10,378 nucleotides of DNA, from assembly GCA_030529125.1 (NCBI GenBank), contig JAUMXP010000047.1, positions 1 to 10,378 on the forward strand, read 5' to 3'. The stretch comes from Eubacteriales bacterium. Its GTDB lineage: Bacteria > Bacillota > Clostridia > Oscillospirales > Acutalibacteraceae. Both the position numbers and the translations under genes were made by a program. Numbering within the stretch: position 1 is the first letter of the stretch; every line of letters begins with the position of its first letter. This document shows, piece after piece, positions 1-7,665 of the stretch. The notes below the pieces were generated by a model. It searched no databases. It was given only the letters and a program-made list of their open reading frames with translations, and was not told the origin of the DNA.

Positions 1-66
1 AACAGGCAAAACACATGCTGATATAAGCATTATAAATACTAATAAAATACTAACTAATTTTTTCAT
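1..66 (-). CDS. N-terminus of a secreted protein or lipoprotein (partial, runs off left edge)
   Basis: Reading leftward from an ATG at 64-66, the 22 visible codons encode MKKLVSILLVFIMLISACVL followed by PV. This is a classic export signal: two lysines, a hydrophobic core of about 13 residues, then I-S-A-C, which fits a lipobox with Cys18 as the lipidated residue. Cleavage by ordinary signal peptidase I further on cannot be excluded. A GGAGG ribosome site (74-78) lies 7 bases before the ATG and supports the start. The mature protein lies outside the window, so its function is unknown. Just upstream is a TATAAT box fused to a perfect palindrome (85-102), shared with ygiQ and ftsK. The mscL-tyrS unit ends at its own terminator about 170 bases upstream, so this gene is probably transcribed separately. 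Confidence 0.72.
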   Translation of the reverse strand, partial: MKKLVSILLVFIMLISACVLPV

Positions 67-84
67 AATTTCGCCTCCGTTTTA

Positions 85-102
85 TTCTAGTGTAGAATTA
101 TA
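85..102 (-). promoter_or_regulatory. TATAAT box fused to a TTCTA-N3-TAGAA palindrome (copy A)
   Basis: On the minus strand TATAAT (97-102) runs directly into TTCTACACTAGAA (85-97), a perfect 5+3+5 palindrome that extends to 6+3+6 at 84-98. It sits 6 bases before the GGAGG of the lipoprotein-like gene. No TTGACA-like -35 or TG extension is visible at the proper distance. It may be a promoter with an overlapping operator. The same arrangement recurs before ygiQ and ftsK. The role is inferred from position and recurrence. Confidence 0.5.
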
Positions 103-240
103 TAAAATATCCTTCTATTAATAAAACAGTTGAGAACTGAATTTTGTTTCAAAAAATTTAAAAATAACAGCGAAAATATACACAAAATTTAGTAATCTGT
201 TTTGTATATCTTGCCAAAGCTCTTAACATAATGCAAATCA

Positions 241-273
241 CAATAAAAAGCGCCTGTGTTAAACAGACGCTTT
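241..273 (-). terminator. Rho-independent terminator of the tyrS-mscL unit
   Basis: Read on the minus strand, arms AAAGCGTCTG (264-273) and CAGGCGCTTT (247-256) pair over 10 positions with one U-G wobble around a 7-base loop. The T-rich run TTATTG follows. It begins 22 bases past the mscL stop codon, so it closes the tyrS-mscL transcript. Confidence 0.85.
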
Positions 274-294
274 CGTTATGTAATAATATTTAAA

Positions 295-750
295 TTACTC
301 GGTTGCTTCTTCAGGAAGCTGTGATGTACAGTGTGGGCAACGAGTTGCTTCGATAGCGATGTCTGTACAGCAGAAAGGACATTTCTTTGTAGTAGGAGCA
401 GCAGGCTCTTCCTTTTCCTTACCGAGTGACTGAGCTTTGTTGATAGCTTTAACAAGCAGGAATACAACAAATGCCATGATAATGAAGTTGATAACAGCTG
501 TGATGAATGCGCCGTATGCCCATACAGTAGCACCTGCTGCAGTAGCATCTGCTTTCTCAGCACTGAGCACTACGTACTGGTCAGCAAAGTTGATACCGCC
601 TGTCATCCATCCGATAAATGGCATAACCATATCGTTGATAAATGAATTGATGATAGCCTGGAACGCACCGCCAACAATTACAGCAACTGCTAAATCAATA
701 ACGTTACCACGAACCGCGAAATCTTTAAATTCCTTAAAAAACTTTTTCAT
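295..750 (-). CDS. mscL: Large-conductance mechanosensitive channel MscL with C-terminal zinc ribbon
   Basis: This 151-residue inner-membrane protein forms a homo-pentameric pore that opens under membrane tension and releases solutes during osmotic downshock. The N-terminus KKFFKEFKDFAVRGNVIDLA and the following AVAVIVGGAF (to residue 30) match the MscL amphipathic helix and the glycine-rich pore-lining TM1. TM2 spans about residues 78-101. After a short charged linker the tail carries CPFC (124-127) and CPHC (138-141), a small zinc-ribbon pair absent from E. coli MscL (136 aa) but seen in some Firmicutes homologues. It would sit in the cytoplasm where the usual C-terminal helical bundle is. 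AGGAGG five bases before the ATG supports the start. The gene follows tyrS by 21 bases and is almost surely co-transcribed with it. Identity is secure; zinc binding is inferred. Confidence 0.96.
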   Translation of the reverse strand: MKKFFKEFKDFAVRGNVIDLAVAVIVGGAFQAIINSFINDMVMPFIGWMTGGINFADQYVVLSAEKADATAAGATVWAYGAFITAVINFIIMAFVVFLLVKAINKAQSLGKEKEEPAAPTTKKCPFCCTDIAIEATRCPHCTSQLPEEATE

Positions 751-771
751 ATTGTCCTCCTAAATATTTAA

Positions 772-1995
772 TTAAAGAGTAGCTTTGTGATGTACTTTCT
801 TACCCTTTTTAACAATCACATAGCCTTTCTCAAATTCAGCCTTAGAAATAACAGCAAACATATCTGTGACTTTGTTATCGTCAACAGAAACGCCGCCCTG
901 CTGGATAAGACGCTTACCCTCGCCTTTGGAAGCGATAAGACCGCACTTAACAAGTAAGTCGAGCACTGAGATACCATCATCTGTGAAATCAGCGTCAGTT
1001 AAAACTGTTGTAGGCATATTGTCTGTATCAACACCCTTAGAGAATAATGCACGAGCACCTTCCTGAGCTTTAGTTGCCTCTTCTTCACCATGAATGAGCT
1101 TAGTGAGCTCGAAAGCTAAGATCTCTTTAGCTTTGTTGATTTCGCTGCCTTCGAGTTTAGCGAGTTCTTCGATCTCTTCAAGTGGCAGGAATGTGAGCAT
1201 CTTTAAGCATTTAACAACGTCAGCATCGTCGACGTTTCTCCAGTACTGGTAGAAATCAAACGGTGATGTCTTCTCAGCAGAGAGCCACACAGCACCTGAC
1301 TGGGTCTTACCCATCTTCTTGCCCTCTGAGTTAAGAAGGAGGTTGATAGTCATAGCGTATGCGTCCTTGCCTAACTTTCTTCTGATAAGCTCAGTACCGC
1401 CGAGCATATTAGACCACTGGTCGTCACCGCCAAACTGCATATTACAGCCGTACTTCTGATACAAAGCGTAGAAGTCGTATGACTGCATAATCATATAGTT
1501 GAACTCAAGGAAAGAAAGACCCTTCTCCATACGCTGTTTGTAGCACTCAGCAGTAAGCATACGGTTAACTGAGAAACAAGCACCAACTTCTCTTAATACG
1601 TCAACGTAATTAAGGTCTAAAAGCCAGTCAGCGTTATTTACTAAAAGTGCCTTATCATCAGAAAAATCGATGAAACGGCTCATCTGCTTTTTAAAGCACT
1701 CAACGTTGTGAGCGATTGTTTCAGTAGTCATCATCTGGCGCATATCTGTACGGCCACTAGGGTCGCCGATCATAGCTGTACCGCCACCGATAAGCGCGAT
1801 TGGTTTATTACCAGCCATCTGCAGACGCTTCATCAGACAAAGCGCCATGAAGTGGCCTACGTGCAAACTGTCAGCAGTTGGATCAAAGCCAATGTAGAAT
1901 ACAGCTTTACCGCTGTTGACAAGTTCTCTGATTTCTTTTTCGTCTGTGACCTGCGCGATAAGTCCGCGAGCCACAAGCTCTTCATATACTCCCAT
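772..1995 (-). CDS. tyrS: Tyrosyl-tRNA synthetase
   Basis: This cytoplasmic class I synthetase charges tRNA-Tyr with tyrosine using ATP. From the ATG at 1993-1995 it has 407 residues, the normal length for bacterial TyrS. Residue numbers here count from that ATG. The HIGH-type motif is HVGH (45-48). Tyrosine-pocket residues appear in QSYDF (about 171-175) and QFGGDDQW (about 187-194). The KMSKS loop reads KMGKT (227-231). The C-terminal part, around VSVDDNKV, is the tRNA-binding S4 domain. A TTG two codons upstream (1999-2001) is an alternative start: GAGG lies 4 bases before the TTG and 10 before the ATG. I prefer ATG because MGVYEELVARG is the usual family beginning. A strong promoter lies at 2028-2056. 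The leader is only about 25 bases, so there is no T-box riboswitch of the kind common before Firmicutes synthetase genes. Confidence 0.97.
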   Translation of the reverse strand: MGVYEELVARGLIAQVTDEKEIRELVNSGKAVFYIGFDPTADSLHVGHFMALCLMKRLQMAGNKPIALIGGGTAMIGDPSGRTDMRQMMTTETIAHNVECFKKQMSRFIDFSDDKALLVNNADWLLDLNYVDVLREVGACFSVNRMLTAECYKQRMEKGLSFLEFNYMIMQSYDFYALYQKYGCNMQFGGDDQWSNMLGGTELIRRKLGKDAYAMTINLLLNSEGKKMGKTQSGAVWLSAEKTSPFDFYQYWRNVDDADVVKCLKMLTFLPLEEIEELAKLEGSEINKAKEILAFELTKLIHGEEEATKAQEGARALFSKGVDTDNMPTTVLTDADFTDDGISVLDLLVKCGLIASKGEGKRLIQQGGVSVDDNKVTDMFAVISKAEFEKGYVIVKKGKKVHHKATL

Positions 1996-2027
1996 TTTCA
2001 ATAATCCTCTCTGTTTTTATAAAATAC

Positions 2028-2056
2028 AGTATATATTCAAACTCAATTTTGGTCAA
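2028..2056 (-). promoter_or_regulatory. Sigma-A promoter of tyrS-mscL
   Basis: On the minus strand TTGACC (2051-2056) is separated by exactly 17 bases from TATACT (2028-2033), a near-consensus housekeeping promoter. Transcription would begin near 2021, giving a leader of about 25 bases before the tyrS ATG. It starts right after the ygiQ stop codon (2061-2063), so tyrS-mscL can be expressed independently of ygiQ. Confidence 0.8.
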
Positions 2057-2060
2057 GATA

Positions 2061-3950
2061 TTACTTATTTTTTGAGCGCATCTTTTGCTTCTTTTTGTAG
2101 TTTGGCTTGACTTTTTTGGAGTTTTTAGCATTTTTATTCTTGTTTTCGTACTTTTGCGGAATTTTTGCGTTAATCAGGCAGTTCTTGCCTGTACCTATCA
2201 AGTCTCTGCGGTTAGCTTTAATCAACGCTTCAACAACCAGATCTTTGTTCTGAGGTTTGAAGTACTGGAGCAAAGCTCGCTGTAGGGCTTTTTCATGTGG
2301 GGATTTCGAAACGTAAACTTCCTTTAAAGTATAAGGGTCGAGCCCTGTGTAGTACATACAGGTAGACACAGTGCCCGGTGTCGGATAGAAATCCTGCACC
2401 TGGTCAGGATGAATCTTCTCTTTCTTCAAAAACAGTGCTAGCTCGACAGCCTCTTTAAGCGTAGAGCCCGGATGTGAACTCATCAGATAAGGTACTAAGT
2501 ACTGTTCTTTATTTGCTTGATTTGTCTTTCTATAGAACTCGTCCTGAAAGCGCTTGTACACCTGTATATGAGGCTTGCCCATCTTATCCAGCACGATGTC
2601 TGAACAATGCTCAGGTGCAACCTTGAGCTGTCCACTGATATGATGCTCGACAAGCTCCTTGAAAAAGCGGTCGGACTCGTCTTCTAAAAGATAGTCAAAA
2701 CGGATACCTGAGCGGATGAACACCTTCTTCACACCGTCTAAACTACGAAGCTTGCGTAAGATGTCGATATAATCCTCGTGTGAAACCTGCAGATTTTTGC
2801 ATGGTGTTGGAGCCAGACATTTCTTGCCTTTGCACAAGCCTGCTTTCTTCTGCAGCTCACATGATGGATGTCTGAAGTTAGCGGTAGGTCCGCCAACATC
2901 GTGAATATAGCCTTTGAAATTAGGCGAAGCGATAAGCTTCTGCGCTTCTTCTAAAATACTTTCATGGCTTCTCACGGTTACCGCTCTGCCCTGATGAAAC
3001 GCAATAGAACAGAAGTTACAACCGCCAAAACAGCCACGATTATGCGTAATGGAAAACTCAACTTCCAATATGCCCGGCACACCGCCTAAGTCTTCGTATG
3101 ACGGGTGATAAGTACGCTCATAAGGTAATGAATAAACATAGTCGAGTTCTTCGGTAGTGAGCGGTGGCATCGGTGGAGTCTGCACCAAAATCATATTACC
3201 GTCACGCTGAATCATAGTTTTGCCACGGACAGCGTCGTACTCATCGAGCTCTTTGCGTGTTGCAATAGCGTAGTCGACCTTATCAGTGCTGACACGCTCG
3301 AAAGTCGGTAGCTCAGTTACACTCATAGGCGTGTAGTCAGAAGTCTTAACCGCGTAGCAAATACCACGGATATCATACAAAGCTTCAGTAGAGTAGCCAT
3401 CGTTGAGTCTATCAGCTATCTGTATAGTCTGGTTCTCACCCATGCCGTAGATGATAATATCGGCTTTGCTATCAAACAAAATAGAGTGACGGACCTTATC
3501 GTCCCAGTAATCATAGTGTGCAAAACGACGCAGGCTTGATTCAAGACCACCTAGGATAATAACAGAATCAGGGAAAAGCCTGCGAACAATATTAGAATAA
3601 ACAATGACAGCTCTGTCAGGTCTCTTGCCCATTACACCGCCTGCAGTGTAAGCATCTTTATTCCTGTGCTTTTTAGCTACACTGTAGTGTGCAACCATGC
3701 TGTCGATATTACCTGAAGTAATCATAAAGCCAAGACGAGGGGTGCCAAACTGAAGAAAATCAGCATCGCTGTTAATATCAGGCTGGGACAAAATAGCAAC
3801 CCTGTATCCCCTGTCTTCAAGCACACGAGAAATAATAGACACGCCGAAGGACGGATGGTCCACGTAGCTGTCGCCTGTGATAAACACAAAGTCAACGCTG
3901 TCCCATCCGCGCTTTCTTACATCTTCAATTGAGATTGGTAGAAAAGCCAT
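2061..3950 (-). CDS. YgiQ-family radical SAM protein (UPF0313)
   Basis: This 629-residue protein belongs to the YgiQ/UPF0313 family, iron-sulphur enzymes that cleave S-adenosylmethionine reductively; the family's substrate is not established. The N-terminal third (about 15-200, with DSYVDHPSFG and LGGLESSLRRFAHYDYWDD) is the typical family domain that precedes the radical SAM barrel. The cluster motif CFGGCNFC supplies Cys307, Cys311 and Cys314. Four more cysteines (364, 373, 379, 384) follow in a pattern usual for this family and may hold a second metal site. The last 30 or so residues are a Lys/Asn-rich basic tail that could bind RNA, which is inference. Start: ATG preceded by GAGG at 6 bases. 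A boxed TATAAT element lies just upstream. No terminator is evident after the stop; the tyrS promoter begins within 5 bases of it. Confidence 0.93.
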   Translation of the reverse strand: MAFLPISIEDVRKRGWDSVDFVFITGDSYVDHPSFGVSIISRVLEDRGYRVAILSQPDINSDADFLQFGTPRLGFMITSGNIDSMVAHYSVAKKHRNKDAYTAGGVMGKRPDRAVIVYSNIVRRLFPDSVIILGGLESSLRRFAHYDYWDDKVRHSILFDSKADIIIYGMGENQTIQIADRLNDGYSTEALYDIRGICYAVKTSDYTPMSVTELPTFERVSTDKVDYAIATRKELDEYDAVRGKTMIQRDGNMILVQTPPMPPLTTEELDYVYSLPYERTYHPSYEDLGGVPGILEVEFSITHNRGCFGGCNFCSIAFHQGRAVTVRSHESILEEAQKLIASPNFKGYIHDVGGPTANFRHPSCELQKKAGLCKGKKCLAPTPCKNLQVSHEDYIDILRKLRSLDGVKKVFIRSGIRFDYLLEDESDRFFKELVEHHISGQLKVAPEHCSDIVLDKMGKPHIQVYKRFQDEFYRKTNQANKEQYLVPYLMSSHPGSTLKEAVELALFLKKEKIHPDQVQDFYPTPGTVSTCMYYTGLDPYTLKEVYVSKSPHEKALQRALLQYFKPQNKDLVVEALIKANRRDLIGTGKNCLINAKIPQKYENKNKNAKNSKKVKPNYKKKQKMRSKNK

Positions 3951-3964
3951 AGCACGCCTCTTAT

Positions 3965-3982
3965 TTCTAATTTAGAATTATA
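3965..3982 (-). promoter_or_regulatory. TATAAT box fused to a TTCTA-N3-TAGAA palindrome (copy B, ygiQ)
   Basis: Minus strand: TATAAT (3977-3982) overlaps the perfect palindrome TTCTAAATTAGAA (3965-3977), which ends 4 bases before the GAGG ribosome site of ygiQ. The region 16-18 bases upstream is A/G-rich and has no recognisable -35. A second TATAAT (4010-4015) lies further upstream. Probable promoter with an operator-like dyad. Confidence 0.5.
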
Positions 3983-4027
3983 TAATAAATTTATTTTTCT
4001 TTTTCCGAATTATATCAGAAGTTATAA

Positions 4028-4040
4028 TTCTGTATTAGAA
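4028..4040 (-). promoter_or_regulatory. Related palindrome at the ftsK stop codon (copy E)
   Basis: The sequence TTCTAATACAGAA (minus strand) matches the box with one mismatched pair and extends symmetrically by two bases each side (4026-4042). It contains the ftsK stop codon. A weaker relative attached to TATAAT lies beside it inside the ftsK tail (4041-4058). Unlike copies A-C it is not directly followed by a ribosome site; it could be a second site for ygiQ. Confidence 0.3.
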
Positions 4041-6638
4041 TTCTTCTTCAGAATTATAATCGTCATCATCAGTGTTTGCTGCAACATCCATAACGTGATT
4101 ACGCTCTAACCACTCGCTGTATGACATCAAAACATCACGGGCTTTAGAGCCTTGGTGAGGACCTACAATACCCATCTGCTCCATATCGTCAATCATACGA
4201 CCTGCACGTGCATAGCCTACCTTGAGACGACGTTGCAGAAGTGATGTAGATGCTTGTCCTGCTTCGATAACAACTTTGATAGCCTCTTCCATAAGAGCGT
4301 CAACATCAGGTGCATCTGTTGACGCTGACTGAGTTTCCTTCGCATTCTTGCCGAGTTCTTCGGACGCAATTCTGCGGATACGCTCCTCAACCTCAGCGTT
4401 GTACTGAGCATCATGTGATTTCTTGATATAAGCAGTAACTCGCTCAATTTCCTCGTCTTTAGCAAAACAACCCTGCACACGGACAGGCTGAGAAGCACCG
4501 ATAGGTGCGTACAGCATATCACCGCGACCGATGAGCTTTTCGGCACCGCTGGCATCAAGAATCGTACGAGAGTCGATATTAGAGCTAACCTTCAGCGCTA
4601 TACGTGACGGGATGTTAGCTTTGATAACACCTGTGATTACGTTAACAGACGGGCGCTGTGTAGCAATAATCAGGTGCATACCTGCAGCACGAGCCATCTG
4701 AGCAAGACGACAAATAGCGTCTTCAACTTCACTTGGTGCAGCCATCATAAGGTCAGCTAACTCGTCGATAGCGATAACAATCTGAGGGAGTTTTTCCTTA
4801 GCGACAGGAAGTCCGCCAACTTCTAAGCAAACTTCTTCTTCGCTGTCTTCTCTAGTATTTTGCTGTATGTATTCGAGATTCTTCTCGATTAATTTATTGT
4901 ATGAACCGATGTCCTTGCAGTCGTACTCAGAGAACAACTTGTATCGGTTGAGCATCTCAGAAACAGCCCAGTTCAATGCACCTGCTGCCTTTTTAGCATC
5001 GGAAACAACAGGAACAAGCAGATGCGGAATGCCCTTGTACTTTGAGAATTCAACCATCTTAGGGTCGATAAGAAGAATCTTGACTTCGTCAGGATTTGCT
5101 TTAAACAAGATACTCATAAGTAGGGAGTTCACGCACACTGACTTACCTGAGCCGGTAGTACCCGCAATAAGCAAATGAGGCATCTTAGCCAAATCTGTGA
5201 GTACAATCTCACCGCTGATGTCACGACCAAGCACGCAAGAAAGCTTGGATTCGCTCTTTCTAAATTCGTTTGAATCGATGAGTTCACGCAAAGAAACAGT
5301 GCTTGTGACTTTGTTTGGAACCTCGATACCGATAGCGGCCTTGCCAGGGATAGGAGCTTCGATTCTAACACCTTTCGCAGCTAAATTCAGCGCAATATCA
5401 TCAGCAAGGTTTGTGATCTTGCTAATCTTAACACCTGCGGCAGGCTGGAGCTCGTAGCGAGTAACAGATGGTCCGCGACAGATGTTAGTGATGTTAGCTT
5501 TAACACCAAAGCTGTTGAGTGTATCAACGAGCTTTGTAGCGTTGTTCTGGAGCTCGAGCATAGCAGACGAGCCCTCTGTATCGATAGCAGGATTAAGTAA
5601 AGTAACAGGAGGGAAAGAATACTTTTTCTTCTTTTCTTCTTTCTTTGTCTTTGAAACCTGATCTTTGATCTCGTCAGTTTCTTTAGCGAGATCAACAGGT
5701 ACTGTTTCAGGGTCCGGTTGTTTAGCGCCATCTGACATAACAGCTGTGTTTTTACGCTTGGAAATCTTGTCTGCTACAGCTGAAGCATCGCTGACAGCCT
5801 TGTCGCTTGCGATGCCGTTATTAGCGTTATTGATAATATCAATAATCTGTTGGTCAGCCTGTGCTTCAGGTGACATAATCTTCTCTTTCTTTTTGACAGA
5901 ACCATTAAGCGGAATGTCAATACGGTCAGCTGCATGTGGCTTTGCATGATGATCAATCACTGTAACAGAATCGTCACGTTCGTTGCTGTCATCTTCTCTG
6001 TAGCTACGTCGTGTGTCACGCTTTTTGATACGGTCAATCTGCTTGTGAGCGACTTTCGCAATATCTGAAAGTGTAACACCAGTAAGAAGCATAATAAAAA
6101 CAATAAGTCCGACAATGACAATGATGATAGACGGAGCATCAGTAAACAAGGCTCTGAAAACATAGCCTAAGATAGTACCGATAACACCACACAAGCTCTC
6201 GCCCTCGTAAGAACCTGCAAACGAATCCGCAAGTGCCTGAAAGTAGTTACGGTCTTTGTTGTAATCTATATCCCCGCACAGATAAATCAATGTCGCAAAG
6301 AATGTGACAATGAGGATAGACAGCGCAACTTTGGCAGTTTTGTGGCTCATCTGCTTTTCTTTAGCGGTCATAATACCTAGATACAAGAAAACAAACGGCA
6401 CAAGGATAAAGCTGATACCGAAGATACCAAACATAGTATTGCGGATACCGAGCCAAAGGTTGTCGCCTCTTATGATAAGCAAAGCAAACAGAAGGACTGA
6501 TGCTGCGCAAAGTAGAATCGCTTTAATCTGCGGATTAATAATCGAATCATTCTTTGGCGCAGGTTTTCTCCTCTTGTTTTGTGTAGTATTTGATTGAGTT
6601 TTCTTAACCGGCTTTTTAGACTTTTTCTTTTCAGCCAA
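4035..6638 (-). CDS. ftsK: FtsK/SpoIIIE-family DNA translocase
   Basis: This membrane-anchored, ATP-driven pump moves chromosomal DNA through the division or sporulation septum. Residue numbers count from the chosen TTG start (867 aa). A basic N-terminal stretch precedes several membrane helices (about 38-60, 70-90, 102-121, 150-187). A charged, low-complexity linker (about 195-340) leads to the motor. Walker A is GTTGSGKS (493-500) and Walker B is IVIAIDEL (620-627), with IIATQRPS shortly after. The C-terminal winged-helix gamma domain (about 782-847, LLQRRLKVGYARAGRMIDDM) reads polar DNA signals. It ends in an acidic tail. Start choice: the only ribosome site, GGAG (6647-6650), is 8 bases before TTG 6636-6638 but just 2 before ATG 6642-6644, and it overlaps GTG 6645-6647. 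TTG is best by spacing, though the ATG remains possible. It lies downstream of tepA-like and uppP genes; in B. subtilis tepA is also near spoIIIE. Confidence 0.95.
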   Translation of the reverse strand: MAEKKKSKKPVKKTQSNTTQNKRRKPAPKNDSIINPQIKAILLCAASVLLFALLIIRGDNLWLGIRNTMFGIFGISFILVPFVFLYLGIMTAKEKQMSHKTAKVALSILIVTFFATLIYLCGDIDYNKDRNYFQALADSFAGSYEGESLCGVIGTILGYVFRALFTDAPSIIIVIVGLIVFIMLLTGVTLSDIAKVAHKQIDRIKKRDTRRSYREDDSNERDDSVTVIDHHAKPHAADRIDIPLNGSVKKKEKIMSPEAQADQQIIDIINNANNGIASDKAVSDASAVADKISKRKNTAVMSDGAKQPDPETVPVDLAKETDEIKDQVSKTKKEEKKKKYSFPPVTLLNPAIDTEGSSAMLELQNNATKLVDTLNSFGVKANITNICRGPSVTRYELQPAAGVKISKITNLADDIALNLAAKGVRIEAPIPGKAAIGIEVPNKVTSTVSLRELIDSNEFRKSESKLSCVLGRDISGEIVLTDLAKMPHLLIAGTTGSGKSVCVNSLLMSILFKANPDEVKILLIDPKMVEFSKYKGIPHLLVPVVSDAKKAAGALNWAVSEMLNRYKLFSEYDCKDIGSYNKLIEKNLEYIQQNTREDSEEEVCLEVGGLPVAKEKLPQIVIAIDELADLMMAAPSEVEDAICRLAQMARAAGMHLIIATQRPSVNVITGVIKANIPSRIALKVSSNIDSRTILDASGAEKLIGRGDMLYAPIGASQPVRVQGCFAKDEEIERVTAYIKKSHDAQYNAEVEERIRRIASEELGKNAKETQSASTDAPDVDALMEEAIKVVIEAGQASTSLLQRRLKVGYARAGRMIDDMEQMGIVGPHQGSKARDVLMSYSEWLERNHVMDVAANTDDDDYNSEEEF

Positions 6639-6646
6639 GTTCATCA

Positions 6647-6650
6647 CTCC
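6647..6650 (-). promoter_or_regulatory. Ribosome binding site that decides the ftsK start
   Basis: The minus strand reads ACAGGAGTGATGAACTTGGC. GGAG is too close (2 bases) to the ATG for normal pairing and correctly spaced (8 bases) from the TTG at 6636-6638, which then starts MAEKKKSKK. This suggests a TTG start and possibly modest translation. Confidence 0.55.
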
Positions 6651-6656
6651 TGTATT

Positions 6657-6674
6657 TTCTGATTTAGAATTATA
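6657..6674 (-). promoter_or_regulatory. TATAAT box fused to a near-palindrome (copy C, ftsK)
   Basis: Minus strand: TATAAT (6669-6674) runs into TTCTAAATCAGAA (6657-6669), one mismatched pair from a perfect palindrome, 6 bases before the ftsK GGAG. A second overlapping TATAAT lies just upstream. No clear -35. It would give ftsK its own promoter inside the uppP-ftsK gap. Confidence 0.5.
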
Positions 6675-6695
6675 TTATATTCCTATAAAGAATTA

Positions 6696-7631
6696 TTAAG
6701 CGAAAATATTATAGCCAACGTTCATCTCGATAAGGCTGACAACAACAACAGCAAGACCTGCAAGTGCAGTGTAAGCAATGAATACGATCATCTTGTTGGT
6801 TTTGAGCAACCACTTGAAAAGAACAATAGACAGGTAACCTACAATCGCAGAAGAAATCATACCTGCGATGATAGCGCCAATAGAAACTGTAATACCTTCT
6901 GGAGCTGAAAGAGCATCTGAAAGCTCAAGTATAGCAGCAGCTAAGATAGACGGAATAGCCAGAATAAATGTAAAGTCGAGTGCTTTCTGACGGTTTACTC
7001 CTCTGAGCTGACCTGCAGCCAAAGTAGAGCCACTACGTGAAAGACCAGAGAAAACAGCAGCACAACACTGTGTAAGACCAACAACGATAGCATCCACTAC
7101 TGTAAGTGACTGTTTACCAGCACCTAGCTCTGACAATGTGCCGTTAGCTTCTTCTCTTCTCTTGAGTCTGTTGTTAAACCTATTACCAACAAAGAGCAGT
7201 ATGCTTGTAACAAGCAGTGAAATACCAACTACAATGAAGTACTTAGAATCGCCTGACAGTACTTCTGCAAAGTCTTTCACCTTCATGTCTGTGCCCGGAA
7301 TCGGCACAAAAAGCAAGAATAACGGTAAGAGTGCAACAATAAGCATGAATATCATCTTGCGCTCGTGGTTCATCTCTTTGAACGTAAATTTGCCTGTAAA
7401 TACGTCTTTGATAATAGCAAAGAACTCTTTGATAAGCTTGAAAATAAGTTTGTAATAAAAGGCAACCACCGCAACTAGTGTGCCGATATGTAACATTACG
7501 TTGAAGAACAGGTTATCCTCAGAAACACCTAAAACGTGCTGAGTTATAGCAAGGTGTCCAGAACTCGATACCGGTAAGAATTCGGTGAGTCCCTGAATGA
7601 TGCCTTGAATAACAGCTTCAAAAATACTCAT
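6696..7631 (-). CDS. uppP: Undecaprenyl-diphosphatase UppP (BacA family)
   Basis: This integral membrane phosphatase converts undecaprenyl diphosphate to the monophosphate, recycling the lipid carrier for peptidoglycan and other wall polymers; overproduction of the family gives bacitracin resistance. The first signature, TEFLPVSSSGHL (about 16-27), holds the conserved Glu17 and the serine-rich loop with His26. The second, SGLSRSGST (195-203), carries the catalytic-loop Arg199; the usual proline of PGxSRS is a serine here. Many hydrophobic helices span the protein. At 311 residues it is some 40 longer than E. coli UppP (273), with extra sequence in the middle loops (about 108-175). GGAGG five bases before the ATG fixes the start. 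It is 34 bases after the protease gene and about 50 before ftsK, so it is probably co-transcribed with both. Confidence 0.95.
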   Translation of the reverse strand: MSIFEAVIQGIIQGLTEFLPVSSSGHLAITQHVLGVSEDNLFFNVMLHIGTLVAVVAFYYKLIFKLIKEFFAIIKDVFTGKFTFKEMNHERKMIFMLIVALLPLFLLFVPIPGTDMKVKDFAEVLSGDSKYFIVVGISLLVTSILLFVGNRFNNRLKRREEANGTLSELGAGKQSLTVVDAIVVGLTQCCAAVFSGLSRSGSTLAAGQLRGVNRQKALDFTFILAIPSILAAAILELSDALSAPEGITVSIGAIIAGMISSAIVGYLSIVLFKWLLKTNKMIVFIAYTALAGLAVVVVSLIEMNVGYNIFA

Positions 7632-7649
7632 ATTAACCTCCGTTTATGT

Positions 7650-7665
7650 AACGCCAAAAGGCGTA
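7650..7665 (-). other. Intercistronic hairpin between the protease gene and uppP
   Basis: ACGCC (7651-7655) and GGCGT (7660-7664) form a 5-bp stem around an A4/T4 loop immediately after the protease stop codon. It is not followed by a T-run, so it is more likely an mRNA processing or stability element than a terminator. Confidence 0.35.

Larger units (their letters stand above)
67..294. other. AT-rich intergenic region with weak dyads
   Basis: These 228 bases hold the ribosome site and boxed promoter of the left-edge gene and, at the other side, the mscL terminator. Between them I see only a small dyad CAGTT-GAG-AACTG (127-139) and an imperfect AT-rich inverted repeat (176-187 with 200-209, two-base bulge). 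Neither is followed by a convincing T-run. I find no coding sequence or recognisable RNA gene here. Confidence 0.5.

Noticed and set aside
176..209. Imperfect AT-rich inverted repeat between the left-edge gene and mscL as a small RNA or terminator
   Set aside because: It is bulged, almost entirely A/T, and lacks a T-run or promoter context; such dyads are expected by chance in this composition.
437..763. Open frame of 108 codons opposite mscL
   Set aside because: It mirrors the mscL coding strand, has no ribosome site, and mscL is unambiguous.
4016..4032. CAGAA-GTTATAA-TTCTG hairpin after the ftsK stop as a terminator
   Set aside because: The 5-bp AT-rich stem has no T-run on the minus strand; it is better explained as part of the repeated TTCTG/CAGAA motifs there.
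5387..5731. Shadow open frames inside ftsK, uppP and the CNNM gene
   Set aside because: They overlap secure genes in other frames, are Ser/Leu-rich low-complexity translations, and lack ribosome sites.
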